Positions 1 to 6,012 of a stretch of DNA of 31,639 nt are shown piece by piece. Where the stretch lies: the NCBI GenBank assembly GCA_041547565.1, contig JBFEUI010000025.1, positions 1 through 31,639 on the forward strand, read 5' to 3'. A model generated the notes under the pieces. That model did no database searches. It was given only the letters and a program-made list of their open reading frames with translations, and had not been told where the DNA came from. The translations under genes and the position numbers were made by a program. Position 1 is the stretch's first letter, and the number at the start of each line of letters is the position of its first letter. The DNA comes from JBFEUI01 sp041547565 (GTDB lineage: Bacteria > Pseudomonadota > Gammaproteobacteria > Thiohalomonadales > Thiohalomonadaceae).

Positions 1-2
1 TG

Positions 3-383
3 CTATACCCCATAGTTATTGAGTTCCTTTATTCGTTGCTCTGCTCGCTGCTTCATACAGGTGAGGTACGCAACGGTTCGGATTGTTCCGGTTGCATGCA
101 CTGTGTAAATTGCTTGACAATCTGCTTCTCGGAACTTGATCCATGCGCGTTGCGCTTCAAGTAGCCCTTTCCTCATTTCGGAGTATTTCTCCATTCCATC
201 ATCTGGCTGAGAAAGTCTTTTCATGAGAGATTTATAGGTGGAGTTTAGTGCTACCTCGACCTTTTCTAGTTCGAGGCGAGCACATTCATTCACTTCAGGC
301 GTTGTAATGGCATTTTGGCAATTTATCTCAGCACCAAAAGCAGGAAATGTGGTAACTAACAGTAGAAAAATTAAATGTCTCAT
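3..383 (-). CDS. LprI-like (DUF1311) exported protein, integron cassette gene
   Basis: This 126-residue protein has a short signal peptide (residues 1-17, cleavage near FGA/E). The mature part has the LprI/DUF1311 pattern: a Cys near the N-terminus (INCQNA), a second Cys in a helix (NECARLELE), the LNSTYKSL helix, the QRAWIKFREADC segment with its third Cys, and a final Cys in the YLTCMKQRAEQR helix. The family is named after a Mycobacterium lysozyme inhibitor, but most members have no tested role. The ATG lies only seven bases after the attC core site, and the Shine-Dalgarno-like AGGG is part of that core box. The stop codon is at the edge of the window, so its own attC is not visible. Family membership is fairly sure; anti-lysozyme function is not. 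Confidence 0.8.
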   Translation of the reverse strand: MRHLIFLLLVTTFPAFGAEINCQNAITTPEVNECARLELEKVEVALNSTYKSLMKRLSQPDDGMEKYSEMRKGLLEAQRAWIKFREADCQAIYTVHATGTIRTVAYLTCMKQRAEQRIKELNNYGV

Positions 384-389
384 ATTTAA

Positions 390-454
390 GCCCTAACGTG
401 AGAGTTATGCTGCACGAACGGCAGTGAGTGTCAGCATTAACGACTTGTTGGGGC
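390..454 (-). other. attC recombination site (59-base element)
   Basis: On the + strand GCCCTAAC (390-397) pairs with GTTGGGGC (447-454), giving the R'/R'' boxes with one mismatch. Inside these, GAGTTATGC (402-410) pairs with GCATTAAC (434-441) as the L boxes, with an extrahelical T at about 438. The pairing continues inward (CTGCAC with GTG-T-CAG), with T431 as a second extrahelical base, to a 12-base terminal loop (416-427). Paired core boxes, unpaired spacers and extrahelical bases are the features by which IntI recognises folded attC. Read on the minus strand it ends GTTAGGGC, the crossover lying after the first G. It closes the first cassette and opens the LprI-like cassette. Confidence 0.85.
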
Positions 455-593
455 GAGCGTCCATATCCATTTCATTTATCCTCAGCCCTGTCACGTTGGG
501 GCCACCTACTTTATTTTTAACATCATTACACTTACGGACTAGCTCGCGGCAAAATAGAAATGTCCTAGCGAAGTCTTCGGAGTTGAGCAACAT
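405..593 (-). CDS. Small hypothetical protein, first integron cassette
   Basis: This 62-residue reading frame points in the same direction as the next cassette gene, and its stop codon falls inside the attC, as is common for cassette genes. The protein has no signal peptide and no motif I recognise. There is no clear Shine-Dalgarno, and the ATG lies inside a small hairpin (588-609). The overlapping opposite-strand frame is less likely because it would run against the array. It may be a real small protein, a remnant, or a non-coding cassette. Confidence 0.4.
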   Translation of the reverse strand: MLLNSEDFARTFLFCRELVRKCNDVKNKVGGPNVTGLRINEMDMDARPNKSLMLTLTAVRAA

Positions 594-623
594 TAACTTC
601 GTTATGTTGTCAGCTCAGCTGAC
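588..623. repeat. Two adjacent small inverted repeats in the first cassette
   Basis: CAACATTAAC (588-597) pairs with GTTATGTTG (601-609) with one unpaired T and a TTC loop. GTCAGC (609-614) pairs with GCTGAC (618-623) around TCA. The first hairpin contains the start codon of the 62-residue cassette gene on the minus strand. Its AAC...GTT arms resemble integron core boxes, but it is too short to be an attC. The function is unknown. Confidence 0.5.
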
Positions 624-648
624 TTCGCTTTTCTATCATATTTTTGCC

Positions 649-907
649 GCTTTAACTATTGGCGATAATCGTTATTCTTTGTAGGAATTAGTCTATTATT
701 TCCCTGCAATTACACGTCTAACTGTCCTTCAATATTTGTTGTGTTTTTTTCGGCCTATCAGCCTCAACAGTGTATTAGAACGATTCTTCAGTATTGGTAA
801 TACTGTGGAATCGGAATATTGTGCGAACATGCGATTCGGTCTAGCATTAATCGAAATGCAGTCATTTCCGGGCAGGACGCCCACCACGAAGAACAAGGAA
901 GGTTCAT
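649..907 (-). other. Probable attI region with cassette promoter and integrase leader
   Basis: No gene is seen between the first cassette and the integrase start. Read on the minus strand, GTTAAAGC (649-656 on +) resembles the GTTAGGGC core of the attC and is the best candidate for the attI/cassette junction. An inverse box GAATAAC lies about 14 bases upstream of it in that direction. In integrons the attI site, the cassette promoter Pc and the intI promoter all lie here. I could not pick out a convincing Pc or a LexA box. An AAGGAAGG ribosome-binding site precedes the integrase ATG at 908. Only the position argues strongly for attI. Confidence 0.4.
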
Positions 908-2311
908 ATGTCTGATTCTCCTGTATCAGTCCCTGATGCGGCATCTCGTTTTTTTGATAACTACCTGAATTGCCTGATTAAAGCTTCCGTACCCGAGAAG
1001 AGGCGACGCTGGTATGTAAAACGCGTCGAGGAGTTTATTAGGGCGCATAACGGACGAAAAATCAAGGGCCTTACGGATGCTGACATTTCTCAATATTTTG
1101 AGATGATAGGCCGCCAAAACCGCCTTTCCGGCTGGCAATTTCATCAATGCATAGATGCGATACGGATTCTATATTGCGACCAGCTCAAAACACGGATGTG
1201 TCAGGACGTGAACTGGCACTACTGGTTTGACTCCGCCAAACAGCTGGAAATCGATCACCCGACTACCGCAAGACAACTGACGCCGGAGGAGCTGAGTTAT
1301 ATCAAGGAGCGCAAGGGTGACGGCCCTCTCAACAAGGTGCGCCAGACCCACCATGACCTGCTGGTGCGCTTCACCACAGAGGTTCGGCGCAGGGGCTATG
1401 CCTATCGGACTGAGCAGAGCTATGAGCAGTGGATCTGCCGTTTTATTCTCTTTTGCAAAAACGCCTCACCTGAGGAACTTGGTGCGAGCGAGGTGAAGGC
1501 CTACCTGGATCACCTCGTTATTCAGCGTAATGTCAGCGCCAGCACCCAGAATCAGGCGCTCAATGCCCTGGCCTTTCTTTATCATCAGGTGCTCGGGCGC
1601 GAGTTGGGCGAACTGGGAACACTGGTCCGTTCCAAAAAAACCAGGAAGCTTCCGGTCGTGCTCAGCCGTGCAGAGGTAACGGCACTGCTTGCACAGTTGG
1701 ATGGCTTGCACAAGTTGCTCGCTTCCCTGCTCTACGGCACGGGCATGCGTCTATTGGAGGGGCTGCGCCTGCGCGTGCAGGATATCGACTTTGACTATCA
1801 GCGGATCCATGTGCATCAGTCCAAGGGACATAAGGACCGTTACGTGCCGTTGCCGGCGACGCTTGTGGAGCAACTGCGCGATCAGATACGCGTTGTTGAG
1901 AAGCTCCATGATGAGGATGTCGCAGCGGGTTATGGCGAGGTGGTGCTGCCCGGTGCTCTGGCGCGCAAGTACCCGAATGCCGGGCGAGAACTCAAGTGGC
2001 AGTTTCTCTTCCCGTCAGGACGCCTTGCGGTCGATCCCCATGGCGGAGCGATACGCCGTCATCATCTGCATCAAAGCACGCTACAGAAGGCCGTCAAACG
2101 TGCGGCGGCGTCATGCCGCCTCACCAAGCGGGTGAACTGCCACACCTTGCGCCACAGCTTTGCCACCCATTTGCTGGAGGCCAATCATGACATTCGCACG
2201 GTTCAGGAACTGCTCGGGCACGCCAATGTCTCCACCACGATGATTTACACCCACGTGCTGAATCGCCCCGGGGTGGGTGTGTTCAGCCCGCTTGATCAAC
2301 CGCTGCCCTGA
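908..2311 (+). CDS. intI: Integron integrase (IntI family, N-terminally extended)
   Basis: This tyrosine recombinase excises and inserts cassettes at attI and attC sites. The C-terminal two thirds follow IntI1 closely. Catalytic residues are R281 (in GTGMRLLEGL), K306 (SKGHKD), H412 and R415 (HTLRHS), H438 (LLGHANVS) and Y447 (TTMIYTHV). The segment specific to integron integrases is present at about residues 347-390 (LPGALARKYPNAG, then RRHHLHQST). The usual core-binding domain lies at about 150-230. At 467 residues it is about 130 longer than IntI1. The extra N-terminal part (about 10-95) is itself helical and looks like a second SAM-like core-binding domain. The start has an AAGGAAGG site five bases upstream. 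The frame is intact, so it is probably active. Confidence 0.93.
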   Translation: MSDSPVSVPDAASRFFDNYLNCLIKASVPEKRRRWYVKRVEEFIRAHNGRKIKGLTDADISQYFEMIGRQNRLSGWQFHQCIDAIRILYCDQLKTRMCQDVNWHYWFDSAKQLEIDHPTTARQLTPEELSYIKERKGDGPLNKVRQTHHDLLVRFTTEVRRRGYAYRTEQSYEQWICRFILFCKNASPEELGASEVKAYLDHLVIQRNVSASTQNQALNALAFLYHQVLGRELGELGTLVRSKKTRKLPVVLSRAEVTALLAQLDGLHKLLASLLYGTGMRLLEGLRLRVQDIDFDYQRIHVHQSKGHKDRYVPLPATLVEQLRDQIRVVEKLHDEDVAAGYGEVVLPGALARKYPNAGRELKWQFLFPSGRLAVDPHGGAIRRHHLHQSTLQKAVKRAAASCRLTKRVNCHTLRHSFATHLLEANHDIRTVQELLGHANVSTTMIYTHVLNRPGVGVFSPLDQPLP

Positions 2312-2403
2312 GGCGTTGTACAAATTGATGACCGCTATTGGACGCTTGCGGCTGTTGTAGACACCCTTAGCGGGGTTTTGTCTTTTTGTGCGCGGTCGGG
2401 GTG

Positions 2404-4269
2404 TCAGCTTTCACCAGCAGGCGTTTCCGGGTTCGGCTCTTCCATCGGTTCGCTGGTCTCCTCGGTGAGCGTCTGCTCGACACTTGATACCTCGGGGGCG
2501 CTGTCCGGGTAATGCTTCGCGTTCTGTTCGTCGATCTGCTCGGTCACCGTGTCGCGCGGCGTGAACAGCAGGGCGGCGATGTCGACCAGGTTTTTTGTGA
2601 TGCGCGATGCATTTGAGCTGTCGTTGATCAATGACGAGGCCATGTCGCGGCTGATCTTCTTTTCCGCCAGCAGCTTGGTGACACGTCCTGACAGCAGGGC
2701 ATCCATGTGCCTGGCCTTGCCGCGGCGTTGGCGCAGCCGCTCCAGGTGCTCGGCGAGGTTCTCCGAGGGGCCGATTTTGCGTATCTCGCGCACCACCTTG
2801 AGAATGTTCCGGCGTAGCCGGTTGTACTCCATCTGGATGGCCTCGTTGTCCGAGCCCATGTAGCGCTCGATATTCGTGTGCAGCGGTTTCATACGCTTGA
2901 CCACCTGCACCAGCAGCCGGTTGGCGATCAGTATGTTGCGCACGCATTCCACGTCGTTCTCGCTCAGGGCAAAGCGGCTCTGCAGCTCCGTGGCGTATTC
3001 CAGTATGCGGCTGTAGATGGTTTTTATTTTGGTGGTGTAGATCGCGTCAATGTCGATCGTTACGCCTTTTGAGCGTTCGACAACCTCCTTCAGCCCCTTC
3101 TCCGACTCAATGTCCTCGCGGTGCACGCCCAGGCCATGGGCCAGCACGCGGTAGGCGGCGTTCTCCAGCAGGCGTACCGACTCGTCGGTAAGTGCCTTGA
3201 TGGCGGTCTCGGGATACTTGAGCGAGGCCTCGTCGAGGTATTGCGGTTCGTCGATCTGTATTTTGGGCTCCTCCACGGCGGGTATCAGCCACTCGACCAG
3301 CCGCACTATGTAGCTGAGAAAGCCGATCAGGAACACGCTGCTGAGGATATTGAAGCTGCTGTGAAACAGCGACAGGGCGACGGGGACTGCCGTCGCCGTG
3401 ACAAAGGGGGAGTGGCCCTCCAACTGCTCGACCATGGCGCCGATCTGTTCGATGAAGGGATAAAACAGCAGCGCGATCCAGGCCACCCCCAGCAGGTTGA
3501 AAAAAAGGTGCGCCAGTGCCGCGCGCTTGGCCTGGTAGTTGGCTACCAGGGCGGCGAGGATGGCGGTGATGGTGGTGCCGACGTTCTGTCCGACGACCAT
3601 GGCCGCGGCCATGTCAAACGGGAGCCAGCCCTCGTAACACATCAACAGCGTAAGGGCCATGGTGGCGCTGGAGGACTGGATGATGAGGGTGAGCAGGGCG
3701 CCGGCGGCAAGGAATATGAGCAGCGAGCGATAGCCGCTGCTGGTGTATTGCGCCAGGAAGCTGAGCGCCTCCGGGTTGTTGCCGATGTCGGGTACGGAGT
3801 CCTGCAGAAACTGCAGGCCGAGAAACAAAAGGGCAAAACCGATAATAAAGTAGCCCCAGTTTTTTCTGCCCTCACGATTTGACACGGTGAGCAGGAATCC
3901 GCCGCCCACCAGCGGCAGGGCAACGGCGCTCATATTGATCTTGAAACCGAGGATCGAGATCAGCCAGGCGGTGACGGTGGTACCGATGTTGGCCCCCATG
4001 ATCACACCCACCGCCTCGGTCAGTGTCAACAGGTTGGCGTTGACGAAGCTAACGACCATGAGGGTGGTGGCCGAGGAGGACTGTATTGCGGCGGTGATGA
4101 CAAAACCGGTTATCAGGGCAAAGAAGCGGTTGGAGGTGCTGGTGGCCAGGATGCTGCGCATGCGATCGCCGGCCAGTTGCATCAGCGCATCGCTCATCAC
4201 CTTCATGCCGTAGAGGAACAGGCCCAGTGAACCCAGCAGTCTGAGAAAGTCGGTAAATCCGTAATCCAT
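2404..4269 (-). CDS. Na/Pi-cotransporter family protein with C-terminal PhoU-like domain
   Basis: This inner-membrane protein of 621 residues belongs to the bacterial Na+/phosphate cotransporter (NptA/YjbB) family. It has the two inverted repeats of that family, each carrying the QSSSAT signature (residues 63-68 and 198-203), followed by GANIGTT and GQNVGTT loops. About nine hydrophobic segments occupy residues 8-325. A cytoplasmic helical region from about 345 to 560 matches the PhoU-like domain commonly fused to these transporters, and the end is an acidic, proline-rich tail. The likely role is sodium-coupled phosphate movement, possibly export as proposed for YjbB. It stands alone, convergent with the integrase and divergent from the amidotransferase gene. 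Confidence 0.88.
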   Translation of the reverse strand: MDYGFTDFLRLLGSLGLFLYGMKVMSDALMQLAGDRMRSILATSTSNRFFALITGFVITAAIQSSSATTLMVVSFVNANLLTLTEAVGVIMGANIGTTVTAWLISILGFKINMSAVALPLVGGGFLLTVSNREGRKNWGYFIIGFALLFLGLQFLQDSVPDIGNNPEALSFLAQYTSSGYRSLLIFLAAGALLTLIIQSSSATMALTLLMCYEGWLPFDMAAAMVVGQNVGTTITAILAALVANYQAKRAALAHLFFNLLGVAWIALLFYPFIEQIGAMVEQLEGHSPFVTATAVPVALSLFHSSFNILSSVFLIGFLSYIVRLVEWLIPAVEEPKIQIDEPQYLDEASLKYPETAIKALTDESVRLLENAAYRVLAHGLGVHREDIESEKGLKEVVERSKGVTIDIDAIYTTKIKTIYSRILEYATELQSRFALSENDVECVRNILIANRLLVQVVKRMKPLHTNIERYMGSDNEAIQMEYNRLRRNILKVVREIRKIGPSENLAEHLERLRQRRGKARHMDALLSGRVTKLLAEKKISRDMASSLINDSSNASRITKNLVDIAALLFTPRDTVTEQIDEQNAKHYPDSAPEVSSVEQTLTEETSEPMEEPNPETPAGES

Positions 4270-4450
4270 TGTGTGATTCGCGGGTGTGTGGTGTCCGGGT
4301 GTGAGCGCGCCTGTTAAAAGTATATACCGTGGCCGGGTTTAATGTCCCCCGTTGCAGGCGGGAGGCGCAGGGTAACAGCGGACCCGTGCAACAGGACCGG
4401 TATGTGTGATATTTTCTCTGCGCAAAACCGCCATCAAGCTACGACGCACT

Positions 4451-5158
4451 ATGCATATCCACTACCTGCAGCACGTTCCCTTCGAGGGCCTGGGCAGTAT
4501 CGAGAATTGGGCCCATGGCAACGGGCATCACCTGACCGCGACCCGTCTCTATGCCGGCGAACAGTTCCCTGCCTTCGAGCGCTTTGACTGTTTGATCGTC
4601 ATGGGCGGGCCGATGAGCATTCACGATGAGAGCGACTATGTCTGGCTGAAGGGTGAGAAGTGGTTTATCCGCCAGGCCATCGAGCGGGGCAAGTGCGTGC
4701 TGGGGATCTGTCTTGGCGCGCAGTTGATTGCCGATGTGCTGGGGGCGCGGGTGTACCAGGGTGAGCACAAGGAGATTGGCTGGTTCCCGATACAAAAGTC
4801 CGAGGCGCTGGCGTCACACGAAATCGCCACAGTGTTGCCCGATGAGTTCGAGGTGTTCCACTGGCACGGCGAGACCTTTGAACTGCCGCAGGGGGCTGTG
4901 CGGCTGGCCAGCAGCGCGGCGTGCCTGAACCAGGGCTTTGTCGTGGGTGAGCGCGTTATAGGCTTGCAGTTCCACCTGGAGACGACAGCCGCCAGTGCCG
5001 AGGCCATCATCACCCACTGTGCCGATGAACTGGTGCAGGCCCCTTACATCCAGACGGCCGATCAGATGCTGGCCGAGGCACAACGTTTTAGTGCGATTAA
5101 CACCGTGATGCACAGGCTGCTCGACTATTTGTCACGGCAGCAGGCTGCGTGTGGTTGA
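4451..5158 (+). CDS. Class I glutamine amidotransferase (GMP-synthase-like)
   Basis: This 235-residue single-domain cytoplasmic glutamine amidotransferase hydrolyses glutamine to supply ammonia, or acts on gamma-glutamyl substrates. The triad is visible: nucleophile C87 in LGICLGAQ, and H175 and E177 in GLQFHLE. The oxyanion strand MGGPMS is at about 51-56. The N-terminus HYLQHVPFEGLGSIE is typical of the stand-alone GMP-synthase-like group. I chose the ATG at 4451 because family similarity begins there; a GTG at 4406 in the same frame would add 15 residues without family character. No clear ribosome-binding site helps decide. No partner gene reveals the substrate. Confidence 0.85.
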   Translation: MHIHYLQHVPFEGLGSIENWAHGNGHHLTATRLYAGEQFPAFERFDCLIVMGGPMSIHDESDYVWLKGEKWFIRQAIERGKCVLGICLGAQLIADVLGARVYQGEHKEIGWFPIQKSEALASHEIATVLPDEFEVFHWHGETFELPQGAVRLASSAACLNQGFVVGERVIGLQFHLETTAASAEAIITHCADELVQAPYIQTADQMLAEAQRFSAINTVMHRLLDYLSRQQAACG

Positions 5159-5200
5159 GTGTATAAAGGCATATTCGAATTTACCGAAATACTATCTTTT

Positions 5201-5218
5201 CTGTGATGCGTGTCACAG
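5201..5218. promoter_or_regulatory. Perfect CRP/Vfr/Clp-type binding palindrome
   Basis: The sequence reads CTGTGA-N6-TCACAG, with the consensus TGTGA (5202-5206) and TCACA (5213-5217) separated by exactly six bases. It ends four bases before the -35 box of the promoter at 5222-5250. Its centre would be about 47 bases upstream of the expected start near 5257. That is not the standard class II position, so activation or repression cannot be told from spacing. CRP-family proteins bind cAMP, and the Xanthomonas member Clp responds to c-di-GMP. Confidence 0.65.
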
Positions 5219-5221
5219 TTC

Positions 5222-5250
5222 TTGACTCTCCCGCAACAAGCCAATAGTAT
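5222..5250 (+). promoter_or_regulatory. Sigma70 promoter of the riboswitch leader
   Basis: TTGACT (5222-5227) and TAGTAT (5245-5250) are separated by 17 bases, a close match to the sigma70 consensus. Transcription would begin near 5257, which is just where the first helix of the riboswitch starts (5259). That match supports both calls. Confidence 0.75.
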
Positions 5251-5258
5251 CGAAAGCG

Positions 5259-5349
5259 TATCTGACAAGGGCTACCCCGCCGAAAGGCGGAATACGCAAA
5301 ACTACCGGTCTAAGGAACAGACGTTCTATGGCAGCGGGGTTACCGGATA
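5259..5349 (+). promoter_or_regulatory. c-di-GMP-I (GEMM) riboswitch
   Basis: The aptamer is recognisable part by part. P1 pairs 5259-5264 with 5344-5349. The joining segment ACAAGGGC follows, like ACAGGGC in the Vibrio Vc2 aptamer. P2 is CCGCC-GAAA-GGCGG with the conserved GAAA loop, and then comes the ACGCAAA segment. P3 carries the 11-base tetraloop receptor (TCTAAG with TATGG at 5330-5340), and the 3' part AGCGGGGTTACC is the same as in Vc2. The base expected at the position that separates c-di-GMP from cGAMP binders (G20 in Vc2) is G, so c-di-GMP is the likelier ligand. It lies in the long leader of the rhodanese-diguanylate cyclase genes. Confidence 0.9.
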
Positions 5350-5364
5350 TATCTCAAGTACAGT

Positions 5365-5396
5365 TATTTCGAGACGATCATCGAAATAGTGTTTTT
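5365..5396 (+). terminator. Likely riboswitch expression platform: intrinsic terminator
   Basis: TATTTCGA (5365-5372) pairs perfectly with TCGAAATA (5381-5388) around an eight-base loop and is followed by GTG and five Ts (5392-5396). It sits 15 bases after the aptamer, the usual place for a transcriptional expression platform. The stem is AT-rich, so it is a modest terminator. I could not define a clear antiterminator, so whether ligand turns expression on or off is open. Confidence 0.6.
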
Positions 5397-5422
5397 GACA
5401 TATCCTGTTATTTCCGTATCTG
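5395..5422 (+). promoter_or_regulatory. Possible second promoter downstream of the riboswitch
   Basis: A perfect -35 hexamer TTGACA (5395-5400) begins inside the terminator T-run. A weak -10 candidate TATCTG (5417-5422) lies 16 bases away. If used, it would start transcripts that escape the riboswitch. The poor -10 keeps confidence low. Confidence 0.3.
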
Positions 5423-5566
5423 TTCCCAGTAATGCCGTGTAACGCTGTCAGGCGATACCGGTTAGCATGCGTGGCACAAGCCCCTGTCGCTATTATTAAA
5501 CCCGTTGGCGTGCAAAAAAATAAAAATCACAGGCACGAGACACGGGAAGGGCAAGGGGGGAAGTCG

Positions 5567-6001
5567 ATGTTTGCAGGATCAGTCTATCAATGTATATGGC
5601 AGCTTTTTCTGTTTTGCTGCCTGTGCCTGGGTGCAACCGCCTATGCCGCCACCCCGGAACAGATCCCCGGGGCAACACGCGTTTCCGCCGAGCAGTTTAT
5701 CGAACTGGTGGGTGCTTATCCTGATATGGTGGTGATCGATGCGCGTATCACTGCCAATCGCAAGCACGGCTATATCGAGGGCTCGGCCTCATTACCCGAC
5801 ACCAAGACCAACTGCGACAGCCTCGCTGAACTGATACCCGCCGCCGACACACCCGCCGCCTTCTACTGCAATGGCGTCAAATGCGGCCGCAGCGTCAAGT
5901 CGGTCAAGATCGCCCTTTCCTGCGGATATACCAAGGTCTACTGGTTTCGCGGCGGTTTTGAAGAGTGGAAAGGGAAGAACTACCCCTACCTGAGGTTCTA
6001 G
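5567..6001 (+). CDS. Exported single-domain rhodanese
   Basis: This 144-residue protein has an N-terminal signal peptide (about residues 1-27, hydrophobic core LFLFCCLCLGATAYA, cleavage after AYA) and one rhodanese domain, so it probably acts in the periplasm. The VVIDARI strand, the HGYIEGS turn and the active-site loop YCNGVKCGRS are present. The first Cys of the loop is the usual persulfide carrier, and the second Cys is an extra typical of this subgroup. The ATG at 5567 was preferred over upstream starts because it begins the signal peptide and has a strong purine-rich ribosome-binding site (GGGGGGAAG). It is the first gene after the c-di-GMP riboswitch and is followed within about 12 bases by the diguanylate cyclase. 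Confidence 0.85.
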   Translation: MFAGSVYQCIWQLFLFCCLCLGATAYAATPEQIPGATRVSAEQFIELVGAYPDMVVIDARITANRKHGYIEGSASLPDTKTNCDSLAELIPAADTPAAFYCNGVKCGRSVKSVKIALSCGYTKVYWFRGGFEEWKGKNYPYLRF

Positions 6002-6012
6002 GGACAACAACG

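Larger units (their letters stand above)
1..2311. mobile_element. Proximal part of a chromosomal integron (integrase, probable attI, first two cassettes)
   Basis: The arrangement is the usual integron layout: an IntI-type integrase reads rightward from 908, and a leftward array of small genes begins on its upstream side. One convincing attC separates the two visible cassettes, and the array runs off the left edge. The array DNA is visibly AT-rich compared with the GC-rich chromosome to the right of 2311, as expected for captured cassettes. How many more cassettes exist cannot be told. The integrase reading frame is intact with all catalytic residues, so the integron may be active. The right boundary is taken as the end of the integrase gene. 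Confidence 0.85.

Noticed and set aside
424..684. Rightward 86-residue reading frame over the attC and first cassette
   Set aside because: It runs against the cassette direction, starts inside the attC hairpin and has no ribosome-binding site.
649..907. LexA box controlling the integrase
   Set aside because: Integrase genes are often SOS-controlled, but I found no CTGT-N8-ACAG match in the leader.
2360..2405. GACACCC/GGGTGTC inverted repeat as a terminator between the integrase and the Na/Pi gene
   Set aside because: The loop is over 30 bases and no T-run follows the stem in either direction, so it is not called.
3121..3882. Long rightward frame inside the Na/Pi-cotransporter gene, and similar long shadows at 7659-9131, 12601-13884, 26265-27431 and 30725-31555
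   Set aside because: Each lies antisense to a gene with clear family motifs, has a composition biased by the opposite strand (many Gln, His, Arg) and no recognisable domain.
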